Below, one piece after another: positions 53,405 to 63,600 of a DNA stretch of 64,000 bases. The stretch's first letter is position 1. Each line of letters begins with the position of its first letter. The translations under genes were made by a program, and so were the position numbers. The notes under the pieces are model-generated. The model saw nothing but the letters and a program-made list of their open reading frames with translations, made no database searches and was not told the origin of the DNA. The stretch is taken from NCBI RefSeq assembly GCF_008831125.1, contig NZ_WBKA01000007.1, positions 1 to 64,000 on the forward strand. The letters are read 5' to 3'. The stretch is from Pseudoclavibacter caeni. Lineage in GTDB: Bacteria; Actinomycetota; Actinomycetes; Actinomycetales; Microbacteriaceae.

Positions 53405-53520
53405 CAGGGGTCGGTTCGACCGTCGATGATGAGGCTAAAGAGGCATCTTGTCGGCACACTCGGTGAAGGTTGTGAATGGGTTGAGGTGTGGGGTGACTGC
53501 GCTGCGCGGGCTGCTGTGCA

Positions 53521-53556
53521 GTGGGGCGTGTGGCGGGGCGTGCGGTGGGGCGTGCG
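53521..53556 (+). repeat. Three tandem 12-bp repeats (GTGGGGCGTGCG)
   Basis: Units at 53521-53532, 53533-53544 and 53545-53556 differ by one or two bases. They run directly into the first REP-like element. Confidence 0.7.
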
Positions 53557-53628
53557 GTGGGGGTGAGAAATCTGCGAAAGGTGCAGTGGGGGTGAGTGTG
53601 CGTCACCCCGGCCGCACATTTTCACCCC
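53554..53628. repeat. REP-like palindromic element, copy 1
   Basis: Shares GGGGGTGAG-AAATCTGCGAAA and the right arm CACCCCGGCCGCACATTTT with the copies at 54834 and 56496. The left arm is slightly degenerate here (AGGTGCAGTGGGGGTGAG). The right end supplies the stop codon of the membrane protein gene ending at 53622. Confidence 0.85.
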
Positions 53629-54167
53629 TGGCGCATATCGGCGTGCGGGCGCTTCGGCCAGATCGTGTAGCTTGCGGCCCAGACCACGTCGATGGCGAGT
53701 ATCAGCCCGAGCACTCGCCAGGCATCGAGCAGTGGCGCAGTGGTCGTGGGGTCGCCGACGGCCAGCACGAGCAGGCCCAGCACCGCGGCGGCGATCAGCA
53801 GGGATGCGAAGGTGCGGAGAACATCCACCCAGCAGGATCTGGCATACGCCATACCGTGCAGAGCGGGTGGTCGGGGCCCGGCCTGCAGCAAATGAGTGGC
53901 CCAGCGATCGGCCCAGGCGATGAGGCGATGCCCGTAGACCACGGAGAAGCCGAGATACAGCGCCGAGAGCACGTGTGTGAAGCCGGCCTGCGCGCCGCTG
54001 CGCAGGTCGAAGTAGGTCACGGTCAGCAGCAGCAGGTCGACCAGTGGAGTGGCGGCGAGCAGCACGGCGCCGAGCCGCGGGCGGTGCAGCAGATAGCGGG
54101 AGACGAGTCCAGCGGCGATCAGCATCCAGAGGCCGATCTCGCACAGAATGATGATGGTGACGAGCAC
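53622..54167 (-). CDS. Integral membrane protein divergent from a TetR regulator
   Basis: 181 residues with four to five hydrophobic helices (about 3-22, 33-55, 62-85, 115-135, 145-165) and the short motif GFSVVYGHRLIAWADRW. Start is GTG 54167, six bases after a TAATAT -10 box on the minus strand (leaderless). The last codons and stop (MRQG-stop) fall inside REP-like copy 1, so the natural C-terminus may have been altered. Divergent from the TetR gene and sharing one operator with it, so probably its target. Function unknown. Confidence 0.78.
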   Translation of the reverse strand: MLVTIIILCEIGLWMLIAAGLVSRYLLHRPRLGAVLLAATPLVDLLLLTVTYFDLRSGAQAGFTHVLSALYLGFSVVYGHRLIAWADRWATHLLQAGPRPPALHGMAYARSCWVDVLRTFASLLIAAAVLGLLVLAVGDPTTTAPLLDAWRVLGLILAIDVVWAASYTIWPKRPHADMRQG

Positions 54168-54174
54168 GGCAAGA

Positions 54175-54196
54175 TATTAGCACGACTGTGCTAATA
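54175..54196. promoter_or_regulatory. Palindromic operator between the TetR gene and its divergent target
   Basis: Perfect 9-bp inverted repeat TATTAGCAC-GACT-GTGCTAATA. It overlaps the minus-strand -10 box TAATAT and abuts the plus-strand -10 box TAGACT (54199-54204). A repressor bound here would block both promoters. Confidence 0.8.
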
Positions 54197-54210
54197 CGTA
54201 GACTGGTGTC

Positions 54211-54798
54211 ATGCCCAAGCACATCGACCATGAGCAGCGCCGTGAGCAGATCGCCGAGGCGCTGTGGCGGGTCGTCGAGCAGGAAGGCGTGGCCCAGGTC
54301 TCGGTGCGGCGCGTCGCGCAGGAGGCGGGGCTCGCTGTGGGGTCCCTCCGACACGTGTTCCCCACCCGTGCGGATCTGCTCGAGTTCTCGACAGAGCTGA
54401 TGCTGCGGCGGGCCACTGAGCGCATCCGGCAGGTGACACCACACGAGGACATCGAGGAATACGCCTGCGAAGTGCTGGAGCATCTGGTGCCGCTGACCCC
54501 TGCCTCGCGCATCGAGTTCGCGGTCAATCTCGCGCTCTACGCGGAGGCTCCATCGGTTTCCCAGATCGGGGTGCTGCGCGACCGCGCTCAGCATGCGCTG
54601 CAGGAGGGGTGTCGTTTGCTGGCGCGGCGGCTCGGGGTGCCCGACGTGCGGGTCGAGTTGGAAGCGCGCCGCCTCCATGCGCTCGTGGACGGGCTGGCGC
54701 TGCATCTGAGCGGGTCTGTGGATGCGGCCGAGGCGGAGTGGGCGCGCGAGATCCTGGCTGCGGAGGTGCATCGGCTGCATGCCGCAGCTGCGGAGTGA
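54211..54798 (+). CDS. TetR family transcriptional regulator
   Basis: 195 residues. N-terminal DNA-binding domain (about 8-55): RREQIAEALWRVVEQEGVAQVSVRRVAQEAGLAVGSLRHVFPTRADLLEF, the TetR signature. The helical C-terminal part (60-195) is the ligand and dimer domain, similar in layout to TetR_C proteins with R..F.....YA blocks. ATG 54211 begins six bases after the TAGACT -10 box, so the mRNA is leaderless. Probably represses itself and the divergent membrane protein gene. Confidence 0.93.
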   Translation: MPKHIDHEQRREQIAEALWRVVEQEGVAQVSVRRVAQEAGLAVGSLRHVFPTRADLLEFSTELMLRRATERIRQVTPHEDIEEYACEVLEHLVPLTPASRIEFAVNLALYAEAPSVSQIGVLRDRAQHALQEGCRLLARRLGVPDVRVELEARRLHALVDGLALHLSGSVDAAEAEWAREILAAEVHRLHAAAAE

Positions 54799-54833
54799 CT
54801 TGGCGACGGGGATCGTCGGTGGTGTGGGCGGCA

Positions 54834-54912
54834 GCGTGCACTGGGGGTGACGAATCTGCGAAATGTGCGGTGGGGGTGAGAGCGCCTCACCCCGGCCGCA
54901 CATTTTCACCCT
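54834..54912. repeat. REP-like palindromic element, copy 2
   Basis: GAAATGTGCGG (left) pairs with CCGCACATTTTC (right), and GGGGTGAG with CTCACCCC, giving a long imperfect hairpin. It lies 36 bases after the TetR stop. Nearly identical to copies 1 and 3. Confidence 0.88.
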
Positions 54913-55199
54913 TGGGGCGCGGCAGCGTGCAGCTTGCAGACACGGGCGCGGGGCCTGACCGCGCTGCTGCCGGCATCCGTGCTGTGGGCCGCAGCAGTGA
55001 TGATCGTGATCGTGCTGATCGTGGAGGCCACCGAGCCCCGACAGGCGTGAAGTCCGCCGGTATTGCTGATGTGCAATTCCTGAAAATCAGGCAGTACCGC
55101 GAAGAATCTGGCACGATCTGGCGACAGGTGCCGTGTTCTTGGCGGTGGTGCCGTGTTCTGGGCCACGCCGCGACCCGGCGTGGCCGTGCGGGTGGCCGC
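54913..55199. other. Intergenic remnant region
   Basis: No complete gene. On the plus strand about 54930-55047 reads LTALLPASVLWAAAVMIVIV then LIVEATEPRQA-stop, like the last membrane helix and tail of a lost protein. Then come a small palindrome CCTGAAAATCAGG (55079-55091) and a direct repeat GTGCCGTGTTCT. Confidence 0.35.
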
Positions 55200-56417
55200 T
55201 CAGCTCGCGTGTGCATCCTGCTCGACCACGAAGCCGAGCTCGTCGATCATCTGGCGGTCGGCATCCATCGTCTGCCCCTCACTGGTGAGATAGTCGCCCA
55301 GAAACACCGAGTTCGCCGCGAACAGCGCCAATGGCTGCAGTTGCCCCAGGTTCAACTCTCGGCCGCCGGCCAGTCGGATCTCGCGCCCCGGCAGCAGGTA
55401 GCGGAACATCGCCACGATCTTCAGGCAGCGCAGGGGAGTGAGCAGGCGGCGACCGGCCAGCGGGGTGCCCTCCTGTGGGATGAGGAAGTTGATGGGCACG
55501 GAGTCGGCCTCGAGCCGGCGCAGCTCGAGGGCCACCTCGGCGAGGTCGTCGTCGTCTTCGCCCAGCCCGCAGATGATGCCGCTGCACGGCGAGATGCCGG
55601 CGCGCCTGACCGATTCGATGGTCTCGACGCGGTCGCGGTAGGTGTGCGTGGTCACGATGCGGTCGTGGTAGCGCGGCGCCGTGTTCACGTTGTGGTTGAA
55701 CCGCTCGACGCCCGAGTCGGCGAGCACCTCGGCCTTGGCGTCATCGATCAGGCCCAGACAGGCGCACAGCTTCATCTCGGGCATCTCTTCGCGGATGCGG
55801 CGCGCGGCCGAGGCGATGCGGTCGACATCGCGACGCGAGGCCCGTCGCCCGCTCATGACCATGCAGTAGGTGCCGGCCTGCTGGGCGTGGGCGTGGCGGG
55901 CGCCCTCGACGATGGTCTGCTCGTCGACGAGCTGGTATTCGGGCACGGGCGCGGTCGCATAGATCGACTGCGAGCAGTAGGCGCAGTCTTCGGCGCAGCG
56001 GCCGCTCTGCGCGTTGATGAGCATGTTGAGCTTGACGCTGCGGCCGTGAAAGCGGCGGCGGATGCGATAGGCGCCGGCCATCAGCTCCAGGATGTCGTCG
56101 TCGTGGCTGCGGAGGATGCGCAGGGCGTCGTCTCGGCCGGCGGGCGTGCCGGCGAGCACGCGTTCGGCGAGCCCTGTCCAGTCGTGCCCGGGCGGGGTCG
56201 TCGGGGTGGGGCGCTGCGCGCGCGGTTCGACACTCGGGCCCTCGTGCGGTCGTCGTGGATGGGCTGCGCCTGCGGTGCTCGCCACGGCTGCGGTCGGGAT
56301 TGAGGTGAGCGGGCGTCCATTGCGGGTGATGCCGGGCAGCCGTGGGGCCGGGGTGGCCGGGGCGGTCGGGGCGGTCGGGGCGGGCAAGGGCGTCTGGGTG
56401 TGTTGAGGCGTGGTCAT
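55200..56417 (-). CDS. bioB: Biotin synthase
   Basis: Radical SAM enzyme inserting sulfur into dethiobiotin. 405 residues; the first 75 are a Pro/Thr/Ala-rich extension. The radical SAM cluster motif CAEDCAYCSQS (CxxxCxxC) is intact, as are YCMVMSGR, NHNVNTAPRYHDRIVTTHTY, GIICGLGE and NFLIPQEGTPLAG; the second cluster's Cys residues and Arg (LAGGRE) are present. ATG 56417 follows AAGGGA. Two BioQ-like boxes lie just upstream. No bioA, bioD or bioF nearby: the organism may complete biotin from dethiobiotin or hold the others elsewhere. Confidence 0.95.
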   Translation of the reverse strand: MTTPQHTQTPLPAPTAPTAPATPAPRLPGITRNGRPLTSIPTAAVASTAGAAHPRRPHEGPSVEPRAQRPTPTTPPGHDWTGLAERVLAGTPAGRDDALRILRSHDDDILELMAGAYRIRRRFHGRSVKLNMLINAQSGRCAEDCAYCSQSIYATAPVPEYQLVDEQTIVEGARHAHAQQAGTYCMVMSGRRASRRDVDRIASAARRIREEMPEMKLCACLGLIDDAKAEVLADSGVERFNHNVNTAPRYHDRIVTTHTYRDRVETIESVRRAGISPCSGIICGLGEDDDDLAEVALELRRLEADSVPINFLIPQEGTPLAGRRLLTPLRCLKIVAMFRYLLPGREIRLAGGRELNLGQLQPLALFAANSVFLGDYLTSEGQTMDADRQMIDELGFVVEQDAHAS

Positions 56418-56445
56418 GCGGGATCCCTTCTCGTACGGGCTTACC

Positions 56446-56472
56446 TGAACGGTGTTCAGTGAACGGTGTTCA
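56446..56472 (-). promoter_or_regulatory. Two tandem BioQ-like operators upstream of bioB
   Basis: TGAACGGTGTTCA occurs twice, 56446-56458 and 56460-56472, each a perfect 5-bp inverted repeat around three bases. It resembles the BioQ motif TGAAC-N3-GTTAC of corynebacterial biotin genes. The near box is 29 bases from the bioB start, a position suited to repression. Confidence 0.7.
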
Positions 56473-56495
56473 GGATACACCGGGCTGCGGTGCGG

Positions 56496-56603
56496 CGTGC
56501 ACTGAGGGTGAGGAATCTGCGAAATGTGCGGTGGGGGTGAGGAATCTGCGAAATGTGCGGTGGGGGCGAGTATGCGTCACCCCGGCCGCACATTTTCACC
56601 CCT
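56496..56603. repeat. REP-like palindromic element, copy 3 with internal duplication
   Basis: Same element as at 53554 and 54834, but the left unit (GAATCTGCGAAATGTGCGGT) is present twice in tandem, at about 56513-56532 and 56542-56561. The right arm ACCCCGGCCGCACATTTTCA is unchanged. Confidence 0.88.
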
Positions 56604-56703
56604 ACGGGATGCCCCGGCCTGACAGTGCACGGCAGAGCAAATGCATGGCTGGGGGCGGAGCGTGCCCGACCAGGGCACGGGCAGCGCACATCCGATCCGG
56701 GGC

Positions 56704-56709
56704 TATGAT
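56704..56709 (+). promoter_or_regulatory. -10 box (TATGAT) of the thiC transcript
   Basis: TATGAT lies directly before the riboswitch; transcription would start near 56716, at its 5' stem. Confidence 0.6.
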
Positions 56710-56712
56710 TTC

Positions 56713-56808
56713 AGCGACCCCGCGGGGGCCCTCGGGCAGAGGGCTGAGACCAGGCTGACACCGCCTGACACCGCTGAACCTGATCCGGTTGACACCGGCG
56801 TAGGAAGT
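56713..56808 (+). promoter_or_regulatory. TPP riboswitch (THI element)
   Basis: The conserved core is present: GGGCTGAGA (56741-56749 region), the block CCGCTGAACCTGATCCGGTT and ACCGGCGTAGGAA, in the right order and spacing, followed by the thiC ribosome-binding region GTGAGG within a few bases. Binding of thiamine diphosphate should hide that site or stop transcription. Confidence 0.95.
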
Positions 56809-56810
56809 GA

Positions 56811-58733
<1,923 letters not shown>

Positions 58734-58748
58734 TGGGGCGTAGGCTAG

Positions 58749-58778
58749 TGTGTACACAGTGGTCATAAGTGCTATAAT
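58749..58778 (+). promoter_or_regulatory. Promoter and likely autoregulatory operator of the toxin-antitoxin pair
   Basis: Perfect -10 TATAAT (58773-58778) six bases before the antitoxin ATG (leaderless), and the 10-bp palindrome TGTGTACACA (58749-58758) covering the -35 position (TGTACA). Such palindromes bind the antitoxin or the complex. Confidence 0.7.
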
Positions 58779-58784
58779 CGCCGC

Positions 58785-59048
58785 ATGGAGACAGTGACCA
58801 GCCAGATGTCCACGCGCGAGCTGCGCAGCCGTCTCTCCGACGTGATCGGTCGTGCGATGTACGGCGGAGAACGCATCGGTGTGACGCGTAACGGTCGACT
58901 CGCCGCAGTGGTTCTGAGCATCGACGATCTCGAAGCACTCGAGGCCTTCGAGATGGCGCAGGACACTGCGGCCTACCGGCAGGCGAAGGCCGAGGATGAC
59001 GGCCGTCGCATCTCTCTCGACGAACTCAGGGCAGACCTGACTCAGTGA
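58785..59048 (+). CDS. Type II antitoxin, Phd/YefM family
   Basis: 87 residues. N-terminal METVTSQMSTRELRSRLSDVIGRAMYGGERIGVTRNGRLAAVVLSIDDLEALE is the Phd/YefM DNA-binding fold (S..E.R..L..V...V..GE...ITRNG..VAV.V). The C-terminal part (about 58-87, AYRQAKAEDDGRRISLDELRADL) is the flexible toxin-neutralising tail. It shares GTGA with the toxin start. Codon use is less G/C-biased than neighbouring genes, as often for mobile modules. Confidence 0.93.
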   Translation: METVTSQMSTRELRSRLSDVIGRAMYGGERIGVTRNGRLAAVVLSIDDLEALEAFEMAQDTAAYRQAKAEDDGRRISLDELRADLTQ

Positions 59049-59305
59049 GATACCGCGTTGACTTCACCACTGCCGCGGCACGAGAGCTGAAGAAACTGCC
59101 GCAGCAGGCGCGCAGCCGCCTCCTCTCGGCCATCGCGCAGCTGGCGACAGACCCTCGACCTCATGGTGCGCGCAAACTGGCCGGTGAGCAGACGGCCTGG
59201 CGCATCCGTGTCGGAGACCATCGGGTGATCTACGACGTGTTTGACGCACATCTGGCCGTCACGGTCGTGAGAGTGGGGCATCGTCGAGAGGTCTACCGTC
59301 GCTGA
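59045..59305 (+). CDS. Type II toxin, RelE/ParE family
   Basis: 86 residues, GTG start overlapping the antitoxin stop. Typical text: YRVDFTTAAARELKKLPQQARSRLLSAIAQL, then LAGEQTAWRIRVGDHRVIYDVFDAHLAVTVVRVGHRREVYR, with the basic and Tyr/Arg residues (R in WRIRVGDHRVIY, Arg and Tyr at the end) of RelE mRNA interferases. Likely cleaves mRNA in the ribosome when free. Convergent with the Wadjet jetD gene, 12 bases away. Confidence 0.93.
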   Translation: MRYRVDFTTAAARELKKLPQQARSRLLSAIAQLATDPRPHGARKLAGEQTAWRIRVGDHRVIYDVFDAHLAVTVVRVGHRREVYRR

Positions 59306-59317
59306 ACCCAGCAACGG

Positions 59318-60673
59318 TCACAGAGTCTGCGGAGCAGAAGCCTTCAGTACTGCACTGGAGGCATCCACGGTCTCGTCGACCGCCGCGCGCAGCGCCTCCA
59401 GTGCGAAGTTCCAGGGGATGCGCTCCTGCTCCAGGCGCACTGAGCCCTCGTCGCGCAATACGTGAAGCGCCTGCCGCTCGGCCTCAGTCAGATGCTCGAG
59501 TGTCGCGGTGGATGGCGCAGGTTCTGGCACCCACAGGTCACGATGGGCGAGCAGCGTGTCGACGTCCATCAGCACGCTTCGAGCATGTGGCAGGTGGGCG
59601 CGCAGTCGATTCAGGATGGCCAGCCCATGCGAGTCGAGATCGCCCCAGTACACGATCGGCGTCTGATGCAGCCAGGGGAGCTGTTCGAGCAGATCGACGG
59701 CATAGCCGCCGCCGTGCACGGCCACGGCGCCGGGCCAGTCGGGCATGGCGAGCACGCTCTCGAGGTTCTCGAACACGAAGGCCACGCTCGGATGCAGCGG
59801 CAGCCGGGCGAGTTCGGCGGGCGGCGCGGCGAGATCATGCGGCATCATCGAGAACGCCAGACCATCCACTGTGCCTGTGCCTGTGCCTGAGGCGTCTGCA
59901 TGCAGCACCGCGTCATCGAGCACGCGCAGCCGGATGCGCGGGTCGGCGTCGACGATGGGCAGCGGCCCGGGGTGGGCGACCTCGACCAGCTTCGCCACCG
60001 TGCCGCGGTGACGCCCGAACCACTTGGTGTCGACCCCGCGCACCGGCAGCTGTCGTGGGCGCAGCGCCTCGCTCGGATGCTCGAGCAGCCACGCGACCAC
60101 GTCGCGCAGCCTGCCGAAGTCGTCGTCGCCCAGAGCGAGCACGCTTGAGCCGACTCGCCGCAGCGCGGCGGTCACGGAGTCGTCGCCGGCACCTGGCCGG
60201 GGCTGGTCGACCTCGGGCTGGTCATTGTGTCGCCGCTCGTGACCAGGTGGGAGGGCCTGCGCCGGGGCAGAGGCCGTACTGCTGAAACCATCGAGCAGAC
60301 CACGCAGCGCACTGTCGCGCTCGACGAGCACCTTGAGACTGCGCTGCAGTGAGTCGCCGGCAAATGCACCGATGACGGCCCGCCCGTTCAGATCGAGCGC
60401 GGTGGGGATGCGCTGCGCGCCGAGCCGGTGCCAGTTGCGAATCGCCCAGTGCAGCACGATGCCGTCGGGCAGCTGCTCGGCGAATCGCGCCCATTCCCGC
60501 GCCCAAGCTGCGGCACCGGCTTCATCGGTGCGGGCCTGGGCCTCGGTCGGCGGTTGCAGTGCGATGTGCACGGTGAGTGCGGCGGCCTCGATCGGCGTCA
60601 GCGCAGCCCAGGCGTGCAGGTTGTGCTTCAGCCGCTCGCGCACGAGGCCCCGGGCGTCACTCAGGCTGCGCAT
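59318..60673 (-). CDS. jetD: Wadjet anti-plasmid system protein JetD (Toprim-like nuclease, DUF3322/DUF2220)
   Basis: 451 residues. N-terminal DUF3322-like half (about 1-250) ends with RQLPVRGVDTKWFGRHRGTV. The C-terminal DUF2220 Toprim-like half shows ENLESVLAMP (metal-binding Glu) and VYWGDLDSHGLAILNRLRAHLP (DxD), then VLMDVDTLLAHRDLWVPE. In Wadjet JetD is the nuclease that cuts small circular DNA extruded by JetABC. ATG 60673 overlaps the end of jetC by 17 bases; the frame is open further upstream but inside jetC. Confidence 0.92.
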   Translation of the reverse strand: MRSLSDARGLVRERLKHNLHAWAALTPIEAAALTVHIALQPPTEAQARTDEAGAAAWAREWARFAEQLPDGIVLHWAIRNWHRLGAQRIPTALDLNGRAVIGAFAGDSLQRSLKVLVERDSALRGLLDGFSSTASAPAQALPPGHERRHNDQPEVDQPRPGAGDDSVTAALRRVGSSVLALGDDDFGRLRDVVAWLLEHPSEALRPRQLPVRGVDTKWFGRHRGTVAKLVEVAHPGPLPIVDADPRIRLRVLDDAVLHADASGTGTGTVDGLAFSMMPHDLAAPPAELARLPLHPSVAFVFENLESVLAMPDWPGAVAVHGGGYAVDLLEQLPWLHQTPIVYWGDLDSHGLAILNRLRAHLPHARSVLMDVDTLLAHRDLWVPEPAPSTATLEHLTEAERQALHVLRDEGSVRLEQERIPWNFALEALRAAVDETVDASSAVLKASAPQTL

Positions 60674-63600
60674 CGTGCTCCCAAGCCAGCTCGCTGAAGA
60701 CGGTCTGCTGTCGGGTGGGGTTGGCCAGCACGGTCGCACCGCCGATGTAGGGCTCGATCGTGGTCACCAGTTTGTTCGGCGTGGCCAGTACCATGTGGAA
60801 TCCGAAGGTCTGGAACACATCGAGCGCCATGCGCGTGTAGCTGCTGTCGGCCTTGTCGAAGGCCTCGTCGAGCACGACTGTGCCGTAGCTCGGCAGCTCG
60901 CCGGCGGTGCCGGAGAGCTGGTAGCGCAACGCTGCGGCCAGGGCGAAGATGGCGAGCTTCTGCTGCTGACCGCCCGACATCGCCCCGCCAGAGTCATAGG
61001 TGGCCTGCACCTGGCCGGCATCGTCGATTTCCTCGGCCAGAAAGGTCACGTGCTGCCTGGTGTCGAGGCATTGTGTGCGCCAGATGCGATCGACATGCTC
61101 GCTGGATGCGAACCGGCGGATCAGCCCGGCAAGCTTTGCGAAGCGGTGCTCGGCGAGTTCCATCGTGTCGTCGACCCAGGACTGACCGAGTACCTCGTCG
61201 AGATCGGTGAGGAAGTCTGCAGCCGCCTGGGTGCGACGGGGTTTCACCCGGATGCGCAGGTGACGGCCGCGGTCGAACTCGGAATGTGCCAGAGCCTCGT
61301 TGACTGGATCGACGCGCAGGCGGATCTCTTCGGGTGCGCTGCGGATCTCATCGCGCAGAAAGCCCATCAGCTCGGTGGAGCGTCGGTGCAGCAACTCGAG
61401 GAAGTCGCGCTCATGCTCGGGCAGGCCTCGGGCGATGATGTCATCGAGGCGGGTCAGGTACCCCGCGCGGTCTTCGACGGTGGCGGTGAGATCGACGGCG
61501 GCATCGGGCCAGCGCTGCCGGAACTCTGATTCGAGCGCCACGATGCGCTCGGCGGCTCTGGCCGCGGTGCGCCGCTCGGTGTCGATCTCGGTGCGCACCT
61601 GTCGGGCGATCTGCGCACCGGTGTCGGCCACTTGGTCGGCGTCGAGTCGTCGCTGACGCTCGTGGAAGCGCCGGTCGAGCTCGGTCATGGTGGAGTCGTC
61701 GGGAGCTCCACCGTCTGCGTCGGCCTCCGCCTCTGCTGAAGCTGAGGCCTGGCTGAGGCGCGCGATGCGCTGATCGACACCGTCGAGGTCGTGCTGCGTA
61801 GTGGAGAGATCGGCCAGGGCTGCGGCGTGGTCGGCGCGCAGCCGGTCACGGTCGTGCTCGGCCGCGCCGAGACGCTGCACGGCCTCGGAGAGCTCCGAGT
61901 CGGGACGCACCAGCTCGTCGAACTGCCGCTGCAGCTGTGCGACAACGTTTTCGGCCGAGGCCAGATCATGGTCGTCGAAGCGCACCTCGCGCAATGTCGA
62001 GAGCGTGCCGGCTCGTCGAGCCCGGTGCTCGTTCGCCTGCTGCACGGCCTCTCGGGCCTGCTCGGCGACCCGCCGACGCTCGAACAGCTCGGCGGCGCGC
62101 TCGAGCAGCAGATCGAGTTTGCGACGACGGTCGCCGAGCACCCACTGCAGCCGGTCATCCACACGCACACGGTCGTTTTTCTCGTAGCGCCCGTGGCCGC
62201 TGTACTGCTGGCCGTTGATCGTCACCGCGCGAGGATGCTCGCCCAGCTCGGCGGGGGAGTCGACGCAGGTGAAGTCGTAGGCGTCGCCCAATCGCCAGCG
62301 CAGCCATTGGGAGAACGCGCCATCGGTGACGCGCACCCGAGCCACCAGCGATCGTTCGTCGCCGGTCGGCTTCGGCACGGGCGGGTTCGGGGGCACCGCT
62401 TGGTAGACCAGCCGCGTGCCCAGATGATGCCCGTCGACCCAGGCGCGCACCTGCGCGAGGTGCTCGGCGCGCACCAGCAGCGTCAGCGACAGCGGCCGCA
62501 GCACGCGTTCGATCGCGCCGGTCCAAGCGGTGTGCTCTTGGCGCACCTCGATCAGCTCTGCGGCGAAGGGCAGCGCCCGCGTGGTGATCGAGAGGTGCTC
62601 GGCGAGCAGTCGACGCACCTGCAGCAGTGACTCGGGCATGGTGCTCTGCTCGCGCTCGAGCACCTGAATCTGGCGCTGCACCTGCTCGTGTTCGTGGATC
62701 GCTTTGGATGCCGCGTCGTAGACGTCGTAGCTGCGGTCGGGTCTGTCGTCGGCGACTTTGCGGGCATCGAGCTCGGCGAGTTCACGAGCGATCGTCTCGC
62801 GCAGCTCGGCGAACTCCTCGGCGGTCGCCGGCACTGTCGTGATGCCGACCTCGCCGAGCTGACGCTGCAGCAGCTGCCGTCGCTGCTCGACCTGCTTCAC
62901 CTGAAGCTGAGCCTCATCGATGCGGTGCTGCAGCTGGCGCAGATCGCCGTCACCGAGCTCTGCGGCTCGCTGCGTCATCGCGGCGACCAGCTCGTCTGCC
63001 GCGGAGACGCTCGCCTGGAGTGCGGCGGTCTCACCGTTCAGTCGTGCGATCTCGGGCAGCAGGGTCTGGCGCCTGGCCTCGAGCAGATCGAGCTGCAGCC
63101 GACGCTGATATGTCGGCAGGGCGCGCTCGAGGGCGGTGAGCCGATGGATGCTCGCCTCGGCCGTGTCATAGGCCTCGGCCTGCTCACGCAGCAGCACGAG
63201 ATGGTCGCGCTGCAGGCGCAGCTGCACCACGGCCTGATAGCTCGCATCGAGCTCGGTGAACTGCCTGACCGCCTCGTCGGCTCGGTCGAAGGTGCCGGGG
63301 CGCTCGAGCATGTAGTCGCGGAACAACTGGTCGAGGCTGTCGAGGTTCTTGGCCGACTGCGTGCGGTGCAGCAGGCGCAGAGCGTTCTCCTGCTCGATAC
63401 CGAGCAGCGTGCGCAACCTGGCGAAGTACTCGCCCGGCTTGTAGGCGTCGAGCCCCGGCGCGAGCCGCTTCATGGCGCGTAGATCGAGATTCTGCTCGGC
63501 GGCCAGGGCGATCTCGTGCAGATCGAGGGCATCACGACGGATCAGGTACTGCTGCTTGAGATCACCGGATGCCGTGCCGGTGCCGGTCACGAAGAACAGC

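Noticed and set aside
53404-54909. A 501-codon minus-strand frame crossing the REP-like copies and the TetR gene
   Set aside because: It reads through repeats and opposite-strand genes with changing composition, so it is not one protein.
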